Of a DNA stretch of 35,666 bases, positions 7,326-17,359 are shown one piece after another (within the stretch, counting starts at the first letter, position 1; every line of letters starts with the position of its first letter). The position numbers and the translations under genes are program-made. The notes below the pieces were generated by a model. It was not told the origin of the DNA. It did no database searches and was given only the letters and a program-made list of their open reading frames with translations. The DNA lies in the NCBI GenBank assembly GCA_016882305.1, contig VGQX01000013.1, positions 1 to 35,666 on the forward strand. Direction: 5' to 3'. The stretch comes from Cyanobacteria bacterium K_Offshore_surface_m2_239. Its GTDB lineage: Bacteria; Cyanobacteriota; Cyanobacteriia; PCC-6307; Cyanobiaceae.

Positions 7326-9035
7326 ATGCATGCCAGCGATGAAGCGAAAGCGCTCTCACACGCTTCGCCCGCCTACAGGCCCGAAATTGATGGCCTGAGG
7401 GCCGTGGCCGTTCTGGCGGTGCTGATTCATCACTTCGATCCCGCCTGGCTGCCGGGAGGCTTTTTGGGCGTGGATCTGTTCTTCGTGATCTCCGGTTATG
7501 TGGTCACGGCCTCCCTGGCGCGTCGCCAGGAACGCCACTGGCGAGAGATGCTGGCCGGCTTCTACACACGACGCTTTCGACGCCTCATCCCCGCCCTTTT
7601 GGTGATGGTGCTGGTCACGGCGATCGCCTTCACCGCTTTCGTCTCGCGATCCGATGCCACCTATGGCCCCATCATGGGCACGGGGCTGACGTCGCTCATT
7701 GGCGCCTCCAATCTTTATCTCCTGCGCACCGGTACCGATTACTTTAATTTCAGCACCCAATTCAACCCTTTTCTTCACACCTGGTCCCTTGGTGTGGAAG
7801 AGCAGTTTTATCTGCTCTGGCCTGTGCTCGTCCTGCTGACGGGTGTTGGTTTCCGGGGGGCCGGCACGCGCGCGTTGCGGCTCCTGCTTCTGTTGACCCT
7901 GATCCTCAGCCTGCTCTCCTTCGCCTTGTATTGGCGGCTGTCCACATCGTCAGCCACGGCGGCGGCGTTCTACCTGATGCCAGCGCGCTTCTGGGAGTTG
8001 TCCGCCGGAGCCCTCCTGGTCCTGGTTCAGGCCTTGCGCCCCCCCGCTACGCGACCCTCCGCTTCGCTCCTGCGACCCGGTCCGCTGTCCTCTTGGCTCT
8101 GCTGGGGCTCGATCACCCTGGTGCTGGTGGCCTTCGTGGTCAGCAACGAATCAGCCTTTGTCTTCAAGCCCGTCTTTGTGGTGGCCACGGCCGCTCTGAT
8201 GGCGGGCCTCAGCCGTCACAGTCGCCTCGGCCGCGCTTTGAGTCACCCCGCCCTGCTGGCGATCGGCATGGCGTCCTATTCCCTCTACCTCTGGCACTGG
8301 CCGTTCATCGTGCTGCTCCGCTGGACGCTCGGCCTTCGGATGCTCACGCTCCTTCCCCTGACGATCGCCATCGCCTTGGCGACCTGGGCGTCCTACAAAC
8401 TGGAAACCCGTTTTCGATTTGGCGCGATCGGCGCCTCCTGGTTTCAGCAGCCCCTGCTCCTCTACCCCCTGGCCTCCCTCGTCACCGGCGGGGTGGTCGT
8501 CGCGTTGTCCAGAGAAGGGGGCCCGCCGCTGTATCTGGGAGATCCCGCCACCGATCCGCAAACGTTCGCCGTCACCCCCGCGCGGTGCGCGGCACCTCCA
8601 TCAACACCCAGCGCTGCTTCCTGGAGCCCACGGCCCCAGTGGCGGCCAGCCAGTCCTCCGACGCCTGTCTGGTGCGCCGCAACCCGCAACAACCCGCCCT
8701 CTTCCTGGAGGGCGACAGCATCGCCCACTCCATGCTCCCCCTGCTGGAGCGGCTCCACGCCACCAAGGGCTTCAACATCAGCTTTTTCGGCCGGGGTGGG
8801 TGTCCCCTTCCCGGCTTTGAACCCTGGGCCGCCAACCGCCATCTGTTGCCCCGCTACCGGGCCTGCCCGGCCCATGCCCGAATGCGGGAGGCCTTTGTCC
8901 TGTCCAAAATCCGCCCGGGGGATCAGCTGCTCCTGGTCACGAACATGTATGTGTCGGGGCCCCGCTCCGAGGCGAACCTCCAGGCCGCCATCGCGCGCCT
9001 GGCCGAGGCCTTGGAACGCCGACGGGCGGGGCTGA
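7326..9035 (+). pseudogene. acyltransferase-3 (OafA-like) membrane domain, 5' part of a frameshifted gene
   Basis: The protein starts MHASDEAKAL and shows the acyltransferase-3 signature YRPEIDGLRAVAVLAVLIHHF (read in two parts: YRPEIDGLRAVAVLAV and LIHHF), then FLGVDLFFVISGYVVT, TRRFRRLIPALLV and HTWSLGVEEQFYLLWPVL, with about ten hydrophobic segments up to residue 400. Such proteins O-acetylate or otherwise acylate cell-surface glycans, usually together with a fused periplasmic SGNH domain. Here the frame is sensible only to about TFAVTP (near 8579); beyond it the translation to the stop at 9035 is Ser/Pro/Thr-rich nonsense, while the SGNH domain continues in another frame. Adding one base in the C run at 8575-8579 would restore a product of about 700 aa. 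The membrane part may still be made. Confidence 0.8.
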
Positions 9036-9427
9036 TCCTCTTTGCCCCTCTTCCTGTCTTCGCCGAGCGCGCCGCCATTCAGACCCCGTTGAGCCTCTGC
9101 TTCCCCGAGTGGTTCCGCCCCCCAAGCGCCATCCCCGCCGACTGCCAGCCGTTCCACATCAACCGTGACGCCGCGTTGCGCGACACCCGACCGCAGCGAG
9201 AGCTCCAGCGGCGCTTGCTCGCCCGACACCCCAACATTCACGTCTTCGATCCCTTCCCCCTCCTCTGCCCCCCCGGCCAGGCCACCTGCTCCACCCATCG
9301 CCAGGGGGTGATGCTCTTCAACGACGGCATCCACCTCACCACGACCGGCGCGCAAGACCTTGTTCCCGCGTTCGAGGCGTTCTTGCGGACGGTCCTGTCC
9401 CCCCCGAAGGAGGCGCGGACGCGCTAA
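8573..9427 (+). pseudogene. SGNH-type domain, 3' part of the frameshifted acyltransferase gene
   Basis: In the frame that ends at 9427 the sequence reads RAVRGTSINTQRCFLEP and onwards as a complete SGNH domain of the kind fused to OafA-like acyltransferases. The Gly-Asp-Ser motif is FLEGDSIAHSM, the block-III glycine region is GRGGCPL, and the C-terminal Asp-His pair is NDGIHLTTTGA. It lacks its own good start and ribosome binding site; a GTG at 8585 is the nearest candidate. The stop overlaps the convergent stop of pepN. The two parts are collinear with intact family members, so this is one broken gene, or one gene with a sequencing error, rather than two genes. Confidence 0.8.
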
Positions 9428-12132
9428 CTCTCGGCGGCCAGACACTGGGCCACCACCTCCGCCGTGTTGGCGGAGAGCGGCCCCGCGGCCAGGGTCTCCA
9501 GGGCCGCGCGCATCTGGTCGCGTCGCTCGGCGCCAAAGCCGCGCCAGCGGCTGAACACCTTCGCCATCCGGGAGGCGGTGATCGGATTGCGTTGATCCAG
9601 CTCGGCGATCCGCTCCGCCAGGAAGCGATAGCCCGAGCCATCGCTGGCGTGAAACACCGGCGTGTTGCTGGCCAGTCCGCCCAGAACGGCGCGCACGGCG
9701 TTGGGCGCGTTGGGATCAAAGCGGGGATGGCGCAACAGGGCGGCCACCCGCTCCAAACCATCGGCGAAGGGTGCCGCAGCCTCCAGGGAGAACCAGGAGT
9801 CGAGGATCACCGGCTTGTGCTGCCAGCGCCCGTAGAACGCCTCCATCGCCGCCTGGCGCTCCGGCAGGGGGTGGCACTGCAAGGCCCGCAGGCCCGCCCG
9901 CGCCAGGGTCATCGATGACCCCTCCACCGCCGCCCGCGCCGCGGCGATGCTGCCCGGGTCCCCCGCCGCCACGCGCCAGCTCCAGATCGTGGCGGTGAGC
10001 CTTCGGGCGCCGGTGCCCTCGGGCCAGGGGAGGGTCCAGCCGGAGAGGCAGCGCTCCAGCGCCTGCCGCAGCGGCTCCGCCAAGGCCTCGCCAAAGCGGC
10101 GCTCCAAATCCCGCAAGGCGTGGAACAACGCCGGAGGATCCGGTTCTGGAATCTCCTCTTCCAGCTCCGGCAGTCCGGGCAGCGTCAACAACAGGGACTG
10201 GCTCGCCTCCGAGAGGGAGGGATCGCGCAGCAGACGCGCGAAGGCATCCGCCAAGGCCTCCTCCAGATCCCCGTCCGGCTGGCCGGCGGCCCGGCGGATC
10301 ACCGCTCGGCGCAGCAACTGCTGACCCGCGTCCCAGCGGGCGAAGGGATCGCCATCGCAGGCCAGCAGGTGCACGCGCTCGCGATTCGGGCGTCCCAGCT
10401 TCACCCGCACCGGCGCCGAAAAATGGCGCAGCACCGACAGGGCTGGCGGCGGGTCCTGAACGGGCAGGCCCTCCAGCCGCAGCCGCCGCACCGGCTGGTC
10501 GATCACCAGCAGCCGGGTGCCGCTCCCGGGCCTCGCCTCGGCATCGACCGGGAGCGCGTCATCGGGATCGCCAGCCAGCCGCACGGGCAACGCTTGGCCC
10601 GCCTGGTCCAGCAGGCCGATGGCCAGGGGGATCAGCAGGGGAGCCTTCTCCGGCTGGCCGGGCGTGGGGGGAGTCGACTGACGGATCTCCAGCTCCAGCG
10701 TGCCGCTGGATCGTCGCCACCGCCTGCGGATGGAGAGGATGGGGGTGCCCGCCTGGTGATACCAGCGCCGGAACTGCTGGAAGTCGAACAGGGGGGCTTG
10801 ACCCGCCGCGTCCCAGCTCCGCCGAGCCGCGTCCTCCATCGCCTGTGCAAAGTCCTCACAGGTGGCCGCGGTGCCATCGTGGCGCTCCACATAGAGCGCG
10901 ATGCCCTGCATGAACACCTCTTCCCCGAGAAGGGTGTGCAGGATGCGAATCACCTCCGCCCCTTTTTCGTAAATGGTTGTGGTGTAGAAATTGTCAATGG
11001 CTTCGTATTGATCTGGCTGCACGGGATGGGCTGTAGGGCCTGCATCCTCGCGAAATTGGGTGTTACGCAGCAACGAGGCGGTTTCGATGCGCACTTGCGC
11101 ATGGCCATGGAGATCCGCACTGAAGCACTGGTCGCGAAATACGGTCAATCCCTCCTTCAGGGAGAGTTGAAACCAGTCGCGACAGGTGATGCGATTTCCG
11201 GTCCAGTTGTGAAAATATTCATGGGCAATCACGCTTTCAACCCGCTCCAACTCACCGTCTGTTGCCGTCTCCGCGTCGGCCAGGACCAGCTTGGAATTGA
11301 ATAAATTCAAGCTCTTATTTTCCATGGCGCCCATGTTGAAGTGGCGCACTGCAACAATATTGTATTCATCCAAATCATATTCCAATCCATAGACGGTCTC
11401 GTCCCATGTCATCGCGCGCTTCAGGCTGTGCAGCGCATGGGCCGTGTAGGGCTCATCGCCTGATTCCACGTGCAGGCGCAGGCGCACAGGCCGTCCGGAC
11501 GCCGTGGTGAACAGACCCTCCACCTCCTTCAACCGCCCGGCCACCAGGGCAAAGAGGTAGGAGGGCTTGGGAAAGGGATCCTCCCAGAGGGCGTAATGGC
11601 GTCCGGAGGACCCGCTCCCCTCCGACAGAATCCCCCGTGACACGCAATTGCCATTGGACAGCAGCACCGGCTCCCGCTCCTGATCGGCCTCGATCCGAAC
11701 CCGCCAGCGGCTCAGCACATCGGGACGATCCGGATGGAAGGTGATCCGTCGGAATCCCTCGGCTTCGCATTGGCTGGTGACCATCCCCTCGCTCACGTAA
11801 AGCCCTTCCAGGCTCGTGTTCCGGTGGGGCTCGATCCGCACCAGGCTTTTGAGCTGAAACGGGCGCTGCGGCGGCTGGAACACGGTGAGGGTCTCAGCAT
11901 CCAAGCCGTAGGCCTCGCTCGGCAGCTCCTGGCCATCCAGGTGGAGGCTGAGCAGTTGCAGGTCCACCCCCTTCAGGGACAACGGGGACGGCTCGGCGCT
12001 GGCGAGGGGATGGGGAGCCAGCTCCAACGTGCACTCCACCAAGGCGTGATCCTGGAAGAGCTGAACGGTCAGATCGGTGCTTGGCACCAGATAGGAAGCC
12101 GGAAGGTAGTCGGCGCGTCGCACGACGGGCAT
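9424..12132 (-). CDS. pepN: aminopeptidase N (M1 family)
   Basis: 902 aa zinc metallo-aminopeptidase that removes N-terminal residues from peptides in the cytoplasm. The exopeptidase motif GAMEN lies near residue 267 and the zinc site HEYFHNWTGNR (HExxH, near 304) is followed by SLKEGLTVFRDQ, which supplies the third zinc ligand, Glu. An N-terminal beta domain (ADYLPASYLVPSTDLTVQL) and the long helical C-terminal domain match the bacterial PepN subfamily; 902 aa is slightly above the usual 870-890. The ATG at 12132 begins MPVVRRADYLPA, a good family start. The catalytic core is encoded by a visibly lower-GC patch (about 10960-11410). Confidence 0.96.
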   Translation of the reverse strand: MPVVRRADYLPASYLVPSTDLTVQLFQDHALVECTLELAPHPLASAEPSPLSLKGVDLQLLSLHLDGQELPSEAYGLDAETLTVFQPPQRPFQLKSLVRIEPHRNTSLEGLYVSEGMVTSQCEAEGFRRITFHPDRPDVLSRWRVRIEADQEREPVLLSNGNCVSRGILSEGSGSSGRHYALWEDPFPKPSYLFALVAGRLKEVEGLFTTASGRPVRLRLHVESGDEPYTAHALHSLKRAMTWDETVYGLEYDLDEYNIVAVRHFNMGAMENKSLNLFNSKLVLADAETATDGELERVESVIAHEYFHNWTGNRITCRDWFQLSLKEGLTVFRDQCFSADLHGHAQVRIETASLLRNTQFREDAGPTAHPVQPDQYEAIDNFYTTTIYEKGAEVIRILHTLLGEEVFMQGIALYVERHDGTAATCEDFAQAMEDAARRSWDAAGQAPLFDFQQFRRWYHQAGTPILSIRRRWRRSSGTLELEIRQSTPPTPGQPEKAPLLIPLAIGLLDQAGQALPVRLAGDPDDALPVDAEARPGSGTRLLVIDQPVRRLRLEGLPVQDPPPALSVLRHFSAPVRVKLGRPNRERVHLLACDGDPFARWDAGQQLLRRAVIRRAAGQPDGDLEEALADAFARLLRDPSLSEASQSLLLTLPGLPELEEEIPEPDPPALFHALRDLERRFGEALAEPLRQALERCLSGWTLPWPEGTGARRLTATIWSWRVAAGDPGSIAAARAAVEGSSMTLARAGLRALQCHPLPERQAAMEAFYGRWQHKPVILDSWFSLEAAAPFADGLERVAALLRHPRFDPNAPNAVRAVLGGLASNTPVFHASDGSGYRFLAERIAELDQRNPITASRMAKVFSRWRGFGAERRDQMRAALETLAAGPLSANTAEVVAQCLAAES

Positions 12133-12229
12133 CGGGAGCCGAGAGCACAGAACCAGGGAGAGGCGAACCCTTCCCGGCCCTGATCATCTCGCAGCTCCAG
12201 AGACCGCCAGGATCACCGGCCCGCGGGGA

Positions 12230-12685
12230 TCACTTTTTGGGGGGTTGTCCTGCGGATTGCAGGGCCTGCTTCACCTGGGCGAGGAGGGGGTCAAAGTCCT
12301 TTTTCCAGTCAGCGGGAAGGGTTTTGCCGCAGAGGCTATCCACCCGCAACACAAGCTGGGCCACCGAACCATTGGCCAGCTGCTCCCGGGTCAGCGCCGT
12401 CTGGGCCCCGGGAACCCGACCGCCATGCTTGCTGGACAGCACCGTCACAAGCATGTTGAGGTTGCTCTGCATGGCGGGGTTGAAGGGCACCTTGGTCTGC
12501 GACAGGGTGCACATGTTGATGGCCGCCATGCCGAGGTAGGTGTTCAATTCCTCAGGGGTGGCGGCTTTCTGGTTCTGGTTGACGGCGGGAGGTTGCTGAG
12601 GCTGAGCCAGGACTCGCTCAGGAACCCCTAGGGAAGCGCCCACCAGGGCCAGGGCCAGTGCCAGGGCGGAACGCTTGGCAAGCAT
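12230..12685 (-). CDS. secreted protein of unknown function
   Basis: About 151 aa from the ATG at 12685 (the frame is open to 12721, but the extra 12 residues would precede the signal peptide). MLAKRSALALALALVG and a likely cleavage after RVLAQ form a Sec signal peptide. The mature part is a Gln/Pro-rich linker, then a helical segment EELNTYLGMAAINMCTLSQ and a C-terminal half with VLRVDSLCGKTLP. The two cysteines in the mature protein could form a disulfide in the periplasm or thylakoid lumen. Members I recall occur only in cyanobacteria and have no assigned role. It follows the CpeS-like gene on the same strand at about 58 bp. Confidence 0.75.
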   Translation of the reverse strand: MLAKRSALALALALVGASLGVPERVLAQPQQPPAVNQNQKAATPEELNTYLGMAAINMCTLSQTKVPFNPAMQSNLNMLVTVLSSKHGGRVPGAQTALTREQLANGSVAQLVLRVDSLCGKTLPADWKKDFDPLLAQVKQALQSAGQPPKK

Positions 12686-12743
12686 GGGGGGAGAAGCTGG
12701 GACTGCCCCATGGTGATCCATCGCCCGTCAGCCGCCAGAGCCC

Positions 12744-13412
12744 TCAGGACGGCTCAAGAAGGGGCGCACCCGGCGCCTCCACCCGTTCCTCATGGTGAAT
12801 CTCGGACAGCTCCAGCTCGCCGTTGCGCCAGGAATAGATCGAGCGCGCGCGGTAACGATCCTGGTCCACCAGACGGATGTGCTCCAGGATGTCCCATTCC
12901 TGATAATGCGACTCAAAGATCAGCTCGTGTTCATCCACCTGGCGGATCTGGCTCTTGCTGGGAGACCCGCAAAGGTAGGCCTGGCTGCGGCGGAGCTGGT
13001 GACCGCAGAGATAGGCCTCCATCGTGCCGGTGCGCACGTAGCGGGGCTTGCGATCAAAGAAGTCGTACTCCTTTTCCGGCCACCAGGTGAAGCGATAGGC
13101 CGCCTCTCCTTCGATGGGTTCGCTGAATCCCTCCACCCGCAGCATCATATCCACGCGCAGAACATCGCCATCGGCGAAGAAGTAGAGGCGTCGGGATCGC
13201 CACAGGCCGAGATTGCGTGAAAACCAGCGCTTCAACGTGTTGTCCAGCTGAATGCGGCTGCGCGGTGGATCCAAGCGAGGGGCTGGCAGCACCACCGGGG
13301 ACACCTTGGCGGCGGCCAGGAGGCGATCCAGCGACGTGGCATGGTCTGCCCCCGGAAGCTCAGGCACGGAGGTCATGGCGCGAAGCACGCCGGCTGGGAA
13401 CCTCTCATTCAT
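12744..13412 (-). CDS. CpeS/CpcS-like (phycobiliprotein lyase family) protein
   Basis: About 222 aa from the ATG at 13412; a later ATG at 13376 is equally possible, and neither has a clear ribosome binding site. WFSRNLGLWRSRRLYFF resembles the FFxxSxGxWxSxR motif of the CpeS/CpcS lipocalin-fold lyases, which attach bilins to phycobiliprotein cysteines. Strands with FTWWPEKEYDFF and SIYSWRNGELELSEIHHEE end the protein, as expected for a beta barrel. It is longer than typical CpcS (about 180 aa) and the lyase residues cannot be confirmed by eye, so a related but non-lyase role is possible. It is divergent from sasA with only about 67 bp between starts. Confidence 0.6.
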   Translation of the reverse strand: MNERFPAGVLRAMTSVPELPGADHATSLDRLLAAAKVSPVVLPAPRLDPPRSRIQLDNTLKRWFSRNLGLWRSRRLYFFADGDVLRVDMMLRVEGFSEPIEGEAAYRFTWWPEKEYDFFDRKPRYVRTGTMEAYLCGHQLRRSQAYLCGSPSKSQIRQVDEHELIFESHYQEWDILEHIRLVDQDRYRARSIYSWRNGELELSEIHHEERVEAPGAPLLEPS

Positions 13413-13479
13413 AGCAAGCAAACTGGAAACGCGTTGAAAACTCCATAAGGTGGGCAGGAGAACCTTGCGGGAGGGTGGC

Positions 13480-14685
13480 GTGAGCGGGGGGGCGGACCCA
13501 GCGCCGGATCAGCCGGCTGACCTGCCGAATGGCGCCGGTCCGAACGGGGGATCCTCCGGTGGACCCCAAAGCCTGAAGTTGCTGCTGCTGGCCAATCCCC
13601 ACCATCTGGCCAGCCCCAACCTGCGCTCGTTGGTGGCCTTCCTGCGGGGCGATGACTCGGGGTTCGACGTGACGCTGGAGGTGGTTGATCCCGCCAGGCA
13701 GCCGGAATTGCTGGAACTGCATCGCCTCGTGGCCACGCCGGCCCTGGTGAAGCTGGCTCCTCTCCCCAAGCAGGTCTTCGCTGGCAGCACCCTCCCCTCC
13801 CAGGTGCGCAGCTGGCTGCCGCGCTGGCAGCAAATGGAGGTGGTGAGCACCCTCGGCCTCAGCCTGCGGCCCGCCGAAATGGATGGCAGCCGCACCCAGC
13901 GGGAGGTGCAGCTGGAAGACCAACTGCTGGTGTTGCGTCAGGAGAACGAGACGTTGATCGAGCGCCTGGGGGTGCAGGAGCGGCTCCTGCGCATGGTGGC
14001 CCATGAACTGCGCACCCCCCTCACGGCCGCCAAGCTGGCTCTCCAGAGCCACGGCCTCGGGCAGATTGACGACCATCGCTTCCAGGACGTCCTCCACCGC
14101 CGCCTGGACGACATCGAGGCCCTCTCCCGCGATCTGCTGGAGGTGGGCACCACCCGTTGGGAGGCCCTGTTCAACCCCCAGCGGCTCGCTCTCGGGCAGG
14201 TGGTGGCCGATGCGATCCTGGAGCTGGAAAAGCTGTGGGTGGGCCGGCGGCTGGAACTCGTCACCGACATCCCCGCCGATCTGCCCGACCTCTATGCCGA
14301 TCAGCGGCGGATGCGCCAGGTGTTGCTCAACCTTCTGGAAAACGCCTTCAAGTTCACCCCGGATGGGGGCCGCGTCAGCCTCACCCTCCTGCACCGCACC
14401 AGTCAGTGGGTGCAGGTGAGTGTCTGCGACAGCGGTCCGGGCATCCCACGGGAGGAGCAGGAACGCATCTTTCAGGATCGCGTTCGCCTTCCTCAGACCT
14501 CCGGCACCACCTCGGGCTACGGCGTGGGACTCTCCGTGTGCCGCCGCATCGCCGAGGTGCACGGCGGTCGGATTTGGGTGGTGTCCGAGCCCGGCGAGGG
14601 CGCCTGCTTCCACTTCACCGTGCCGGTCTGGAACGGCCAGAGCGGCCCCGCGGAGATGCAGGCGGCCAAACCCCCATGGCCTTGA
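13480..14685 (+). CDS. sasA: circadian clock-associated histidine kinase SasA
   Basis: About 401 aa. An N-terminal KaiB-like thioredoxin-fold domain (about residues 28-115, [18 protein letters not shown] to VRSWLPRW) is joined by a coiled-coil stretch to a HisKA domain ([14 protein letters not shown], phospho-His near residue 175) and an HATPase domain with the N box [15 protein letters not shown]1 box CDSGPGIP and G2 box GYGVGLSV. This architecture is specific to SasA, which reads KaiC and phosphorylates RpaA to drive circadian gene expression. The GTG at 13480 is preferred over one at 13450 because GGGAGGG lies 5-10 bases upstream. Confidence 0.93.
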   Translation: MSGGADPAPDQPADLPNGAGPNGGSSGGPQSLKLLLLANPHHLASPNLRSLVAFLRGDDSGFDVTLEVVDPARQPELLELHRLVATPALVKLAPLPKQVFAGSTLPSQVRSWLPRWQQMEVVSTLGLSLRPAEMDGSRTQREVQLEDQLLVLRQENETLIERLGVQERLLRMVAHELRTPLTAAKLALQSHGLGQIDDHRFQDVLHRRLDDIEALSRDLLEVGTTRWEALFNPQRLALGQVVADAILELEKLWVGRRLELVTDIPADLPDLYADQRRMRQVLLNLLENAFKFTPDGGRVSLTLLHRTSQWVQVSVCDSGPGIPREEQERIFQDRVRLPQTSGTTSGYGVGLSVCRRIAEVHGGRIWVVSEPGEGACFHFTVPVWNGQSGPAEMQAAKPPWP

Positions 14686-14963
14686 GGCGCCCCCGCGCGT
14701 CCCTCCCGCTCCCTCCGCTGGCGCCACGGGGCCGGCGGCTTGGAAGACCGATCCTTGACGAAGGGCGCTCCCAGCCCCTAGGTTCCAAAACGTCAGCGAT
14801 CGATCTCTCCACGATTTCTCCTTCACCACGTCGAGCGTCTTCAATGGCGCTGGGCCAAGGTTGAGGAAGAATCAAGAGATCTTGCCCCATGGTTCATAAA
14901 CCTCTTTTGAGGGTATGGATTTAGGTGCATCATCGATGTCTCCTTTTGGAGCGCTGTGGCCTC
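14686..14963. other. spacer between sasA and tRNA-Glu
   Basis: 278 bases without a credible gene. It becomes AT-richer from about 14800, which is consistent with a tRNA promoter just upstream of 14964, but no clear -35/-10 pair can be assigned by eye. Confidence 0.4.
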
Positions 14964-15036
14964 GCCCCCATCGTCTAGAGGCCTAGGACACCTCCCTTTC
15001 ACGGAGGCGACAGGGGTTCGAATCCCCTTGGGGGTA
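14964..15036 (+). tRNA. tRNA-Glu (anticodon UUC)
   Basis: A full cloverleaf can be drawn over 73 bases. The acceptor stem GCCCCCA pairs with TGGGGGT (first pair G-T) and is followed by discriminator A. The anticodon arm is CCTCC-CTTTCAC-GGAGG, giving anticodon TTC, and the T arm is AGGGG-TTCGAAT-CCCCT. CCA is not encoded. In cyanobacteria this tRNA also supplies glutamyl-tRNA for tetrapyrrole (heme, chlorophyll, bilin) synthesis. Confidence 0.97.
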
Positions 15037-15360
15037 TTGATTTCCGTCTGGATGCTTTTCTTCCAAGGCGTTTTGTACGTGCCGAATCTCAAATTCTTTG
15101 ATTGAAGGTGTTTAGAGATTGCGTTGGCTCGATTTCTTTGACTTTTGCTCCAGGCCGCCGGCGGTGGTTGCAGGGCTGGGAGGCGAGCCTTGGCAAGATC
15201 AACAGACGTGACGGATCCAGTTCACGAGTCCGTGACCATGCGGTCGTCGCCCCCGCAGTCGTTGCAGGAATGCGGATCTCGGATTCCCTCAAGCCGGAGA
15301 GGGGTCGAGGATGGCTGAGAGGCCTTCGGGGTGATGGAAGGGCTGCGGGGACAGCGACAC
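15037..15360. other. spacer downstream of tRNA-Glu
   Basis: 324 bases with no gene, repeat or strong terminator that I can support. The first 80 bases are AT-richer than the surroundings. Confidence 0.4.
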
Positions 15361-17266
<1,906 letters not shown>

Positions 17267-17359
17267 TCAGAGCTTCCACACACAATTGTTGAGGATTCCA
17301 CTTGCTGGCGGCGCTTGGGGCCTGAGCCTCGTTAAACCGGAGGTAACGGCCTTTTCGCC

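Noticed and set aside
8571-8590. Programmed -1 ribosomal frameshifting in the acyltransferase gene
   Set aside because: The ACCCCCG run does not fit the X-XXY-YYZ slippery pattern in the incoming frame and no clear downstream stem-loop was seen; a plain indel is simpler.
12210-12235. Rho-independent terminator after the secreted-protein gene
   Set aside because: A CCCGCGGG palindrome is present, but no T run follows it in the direction of transcription.
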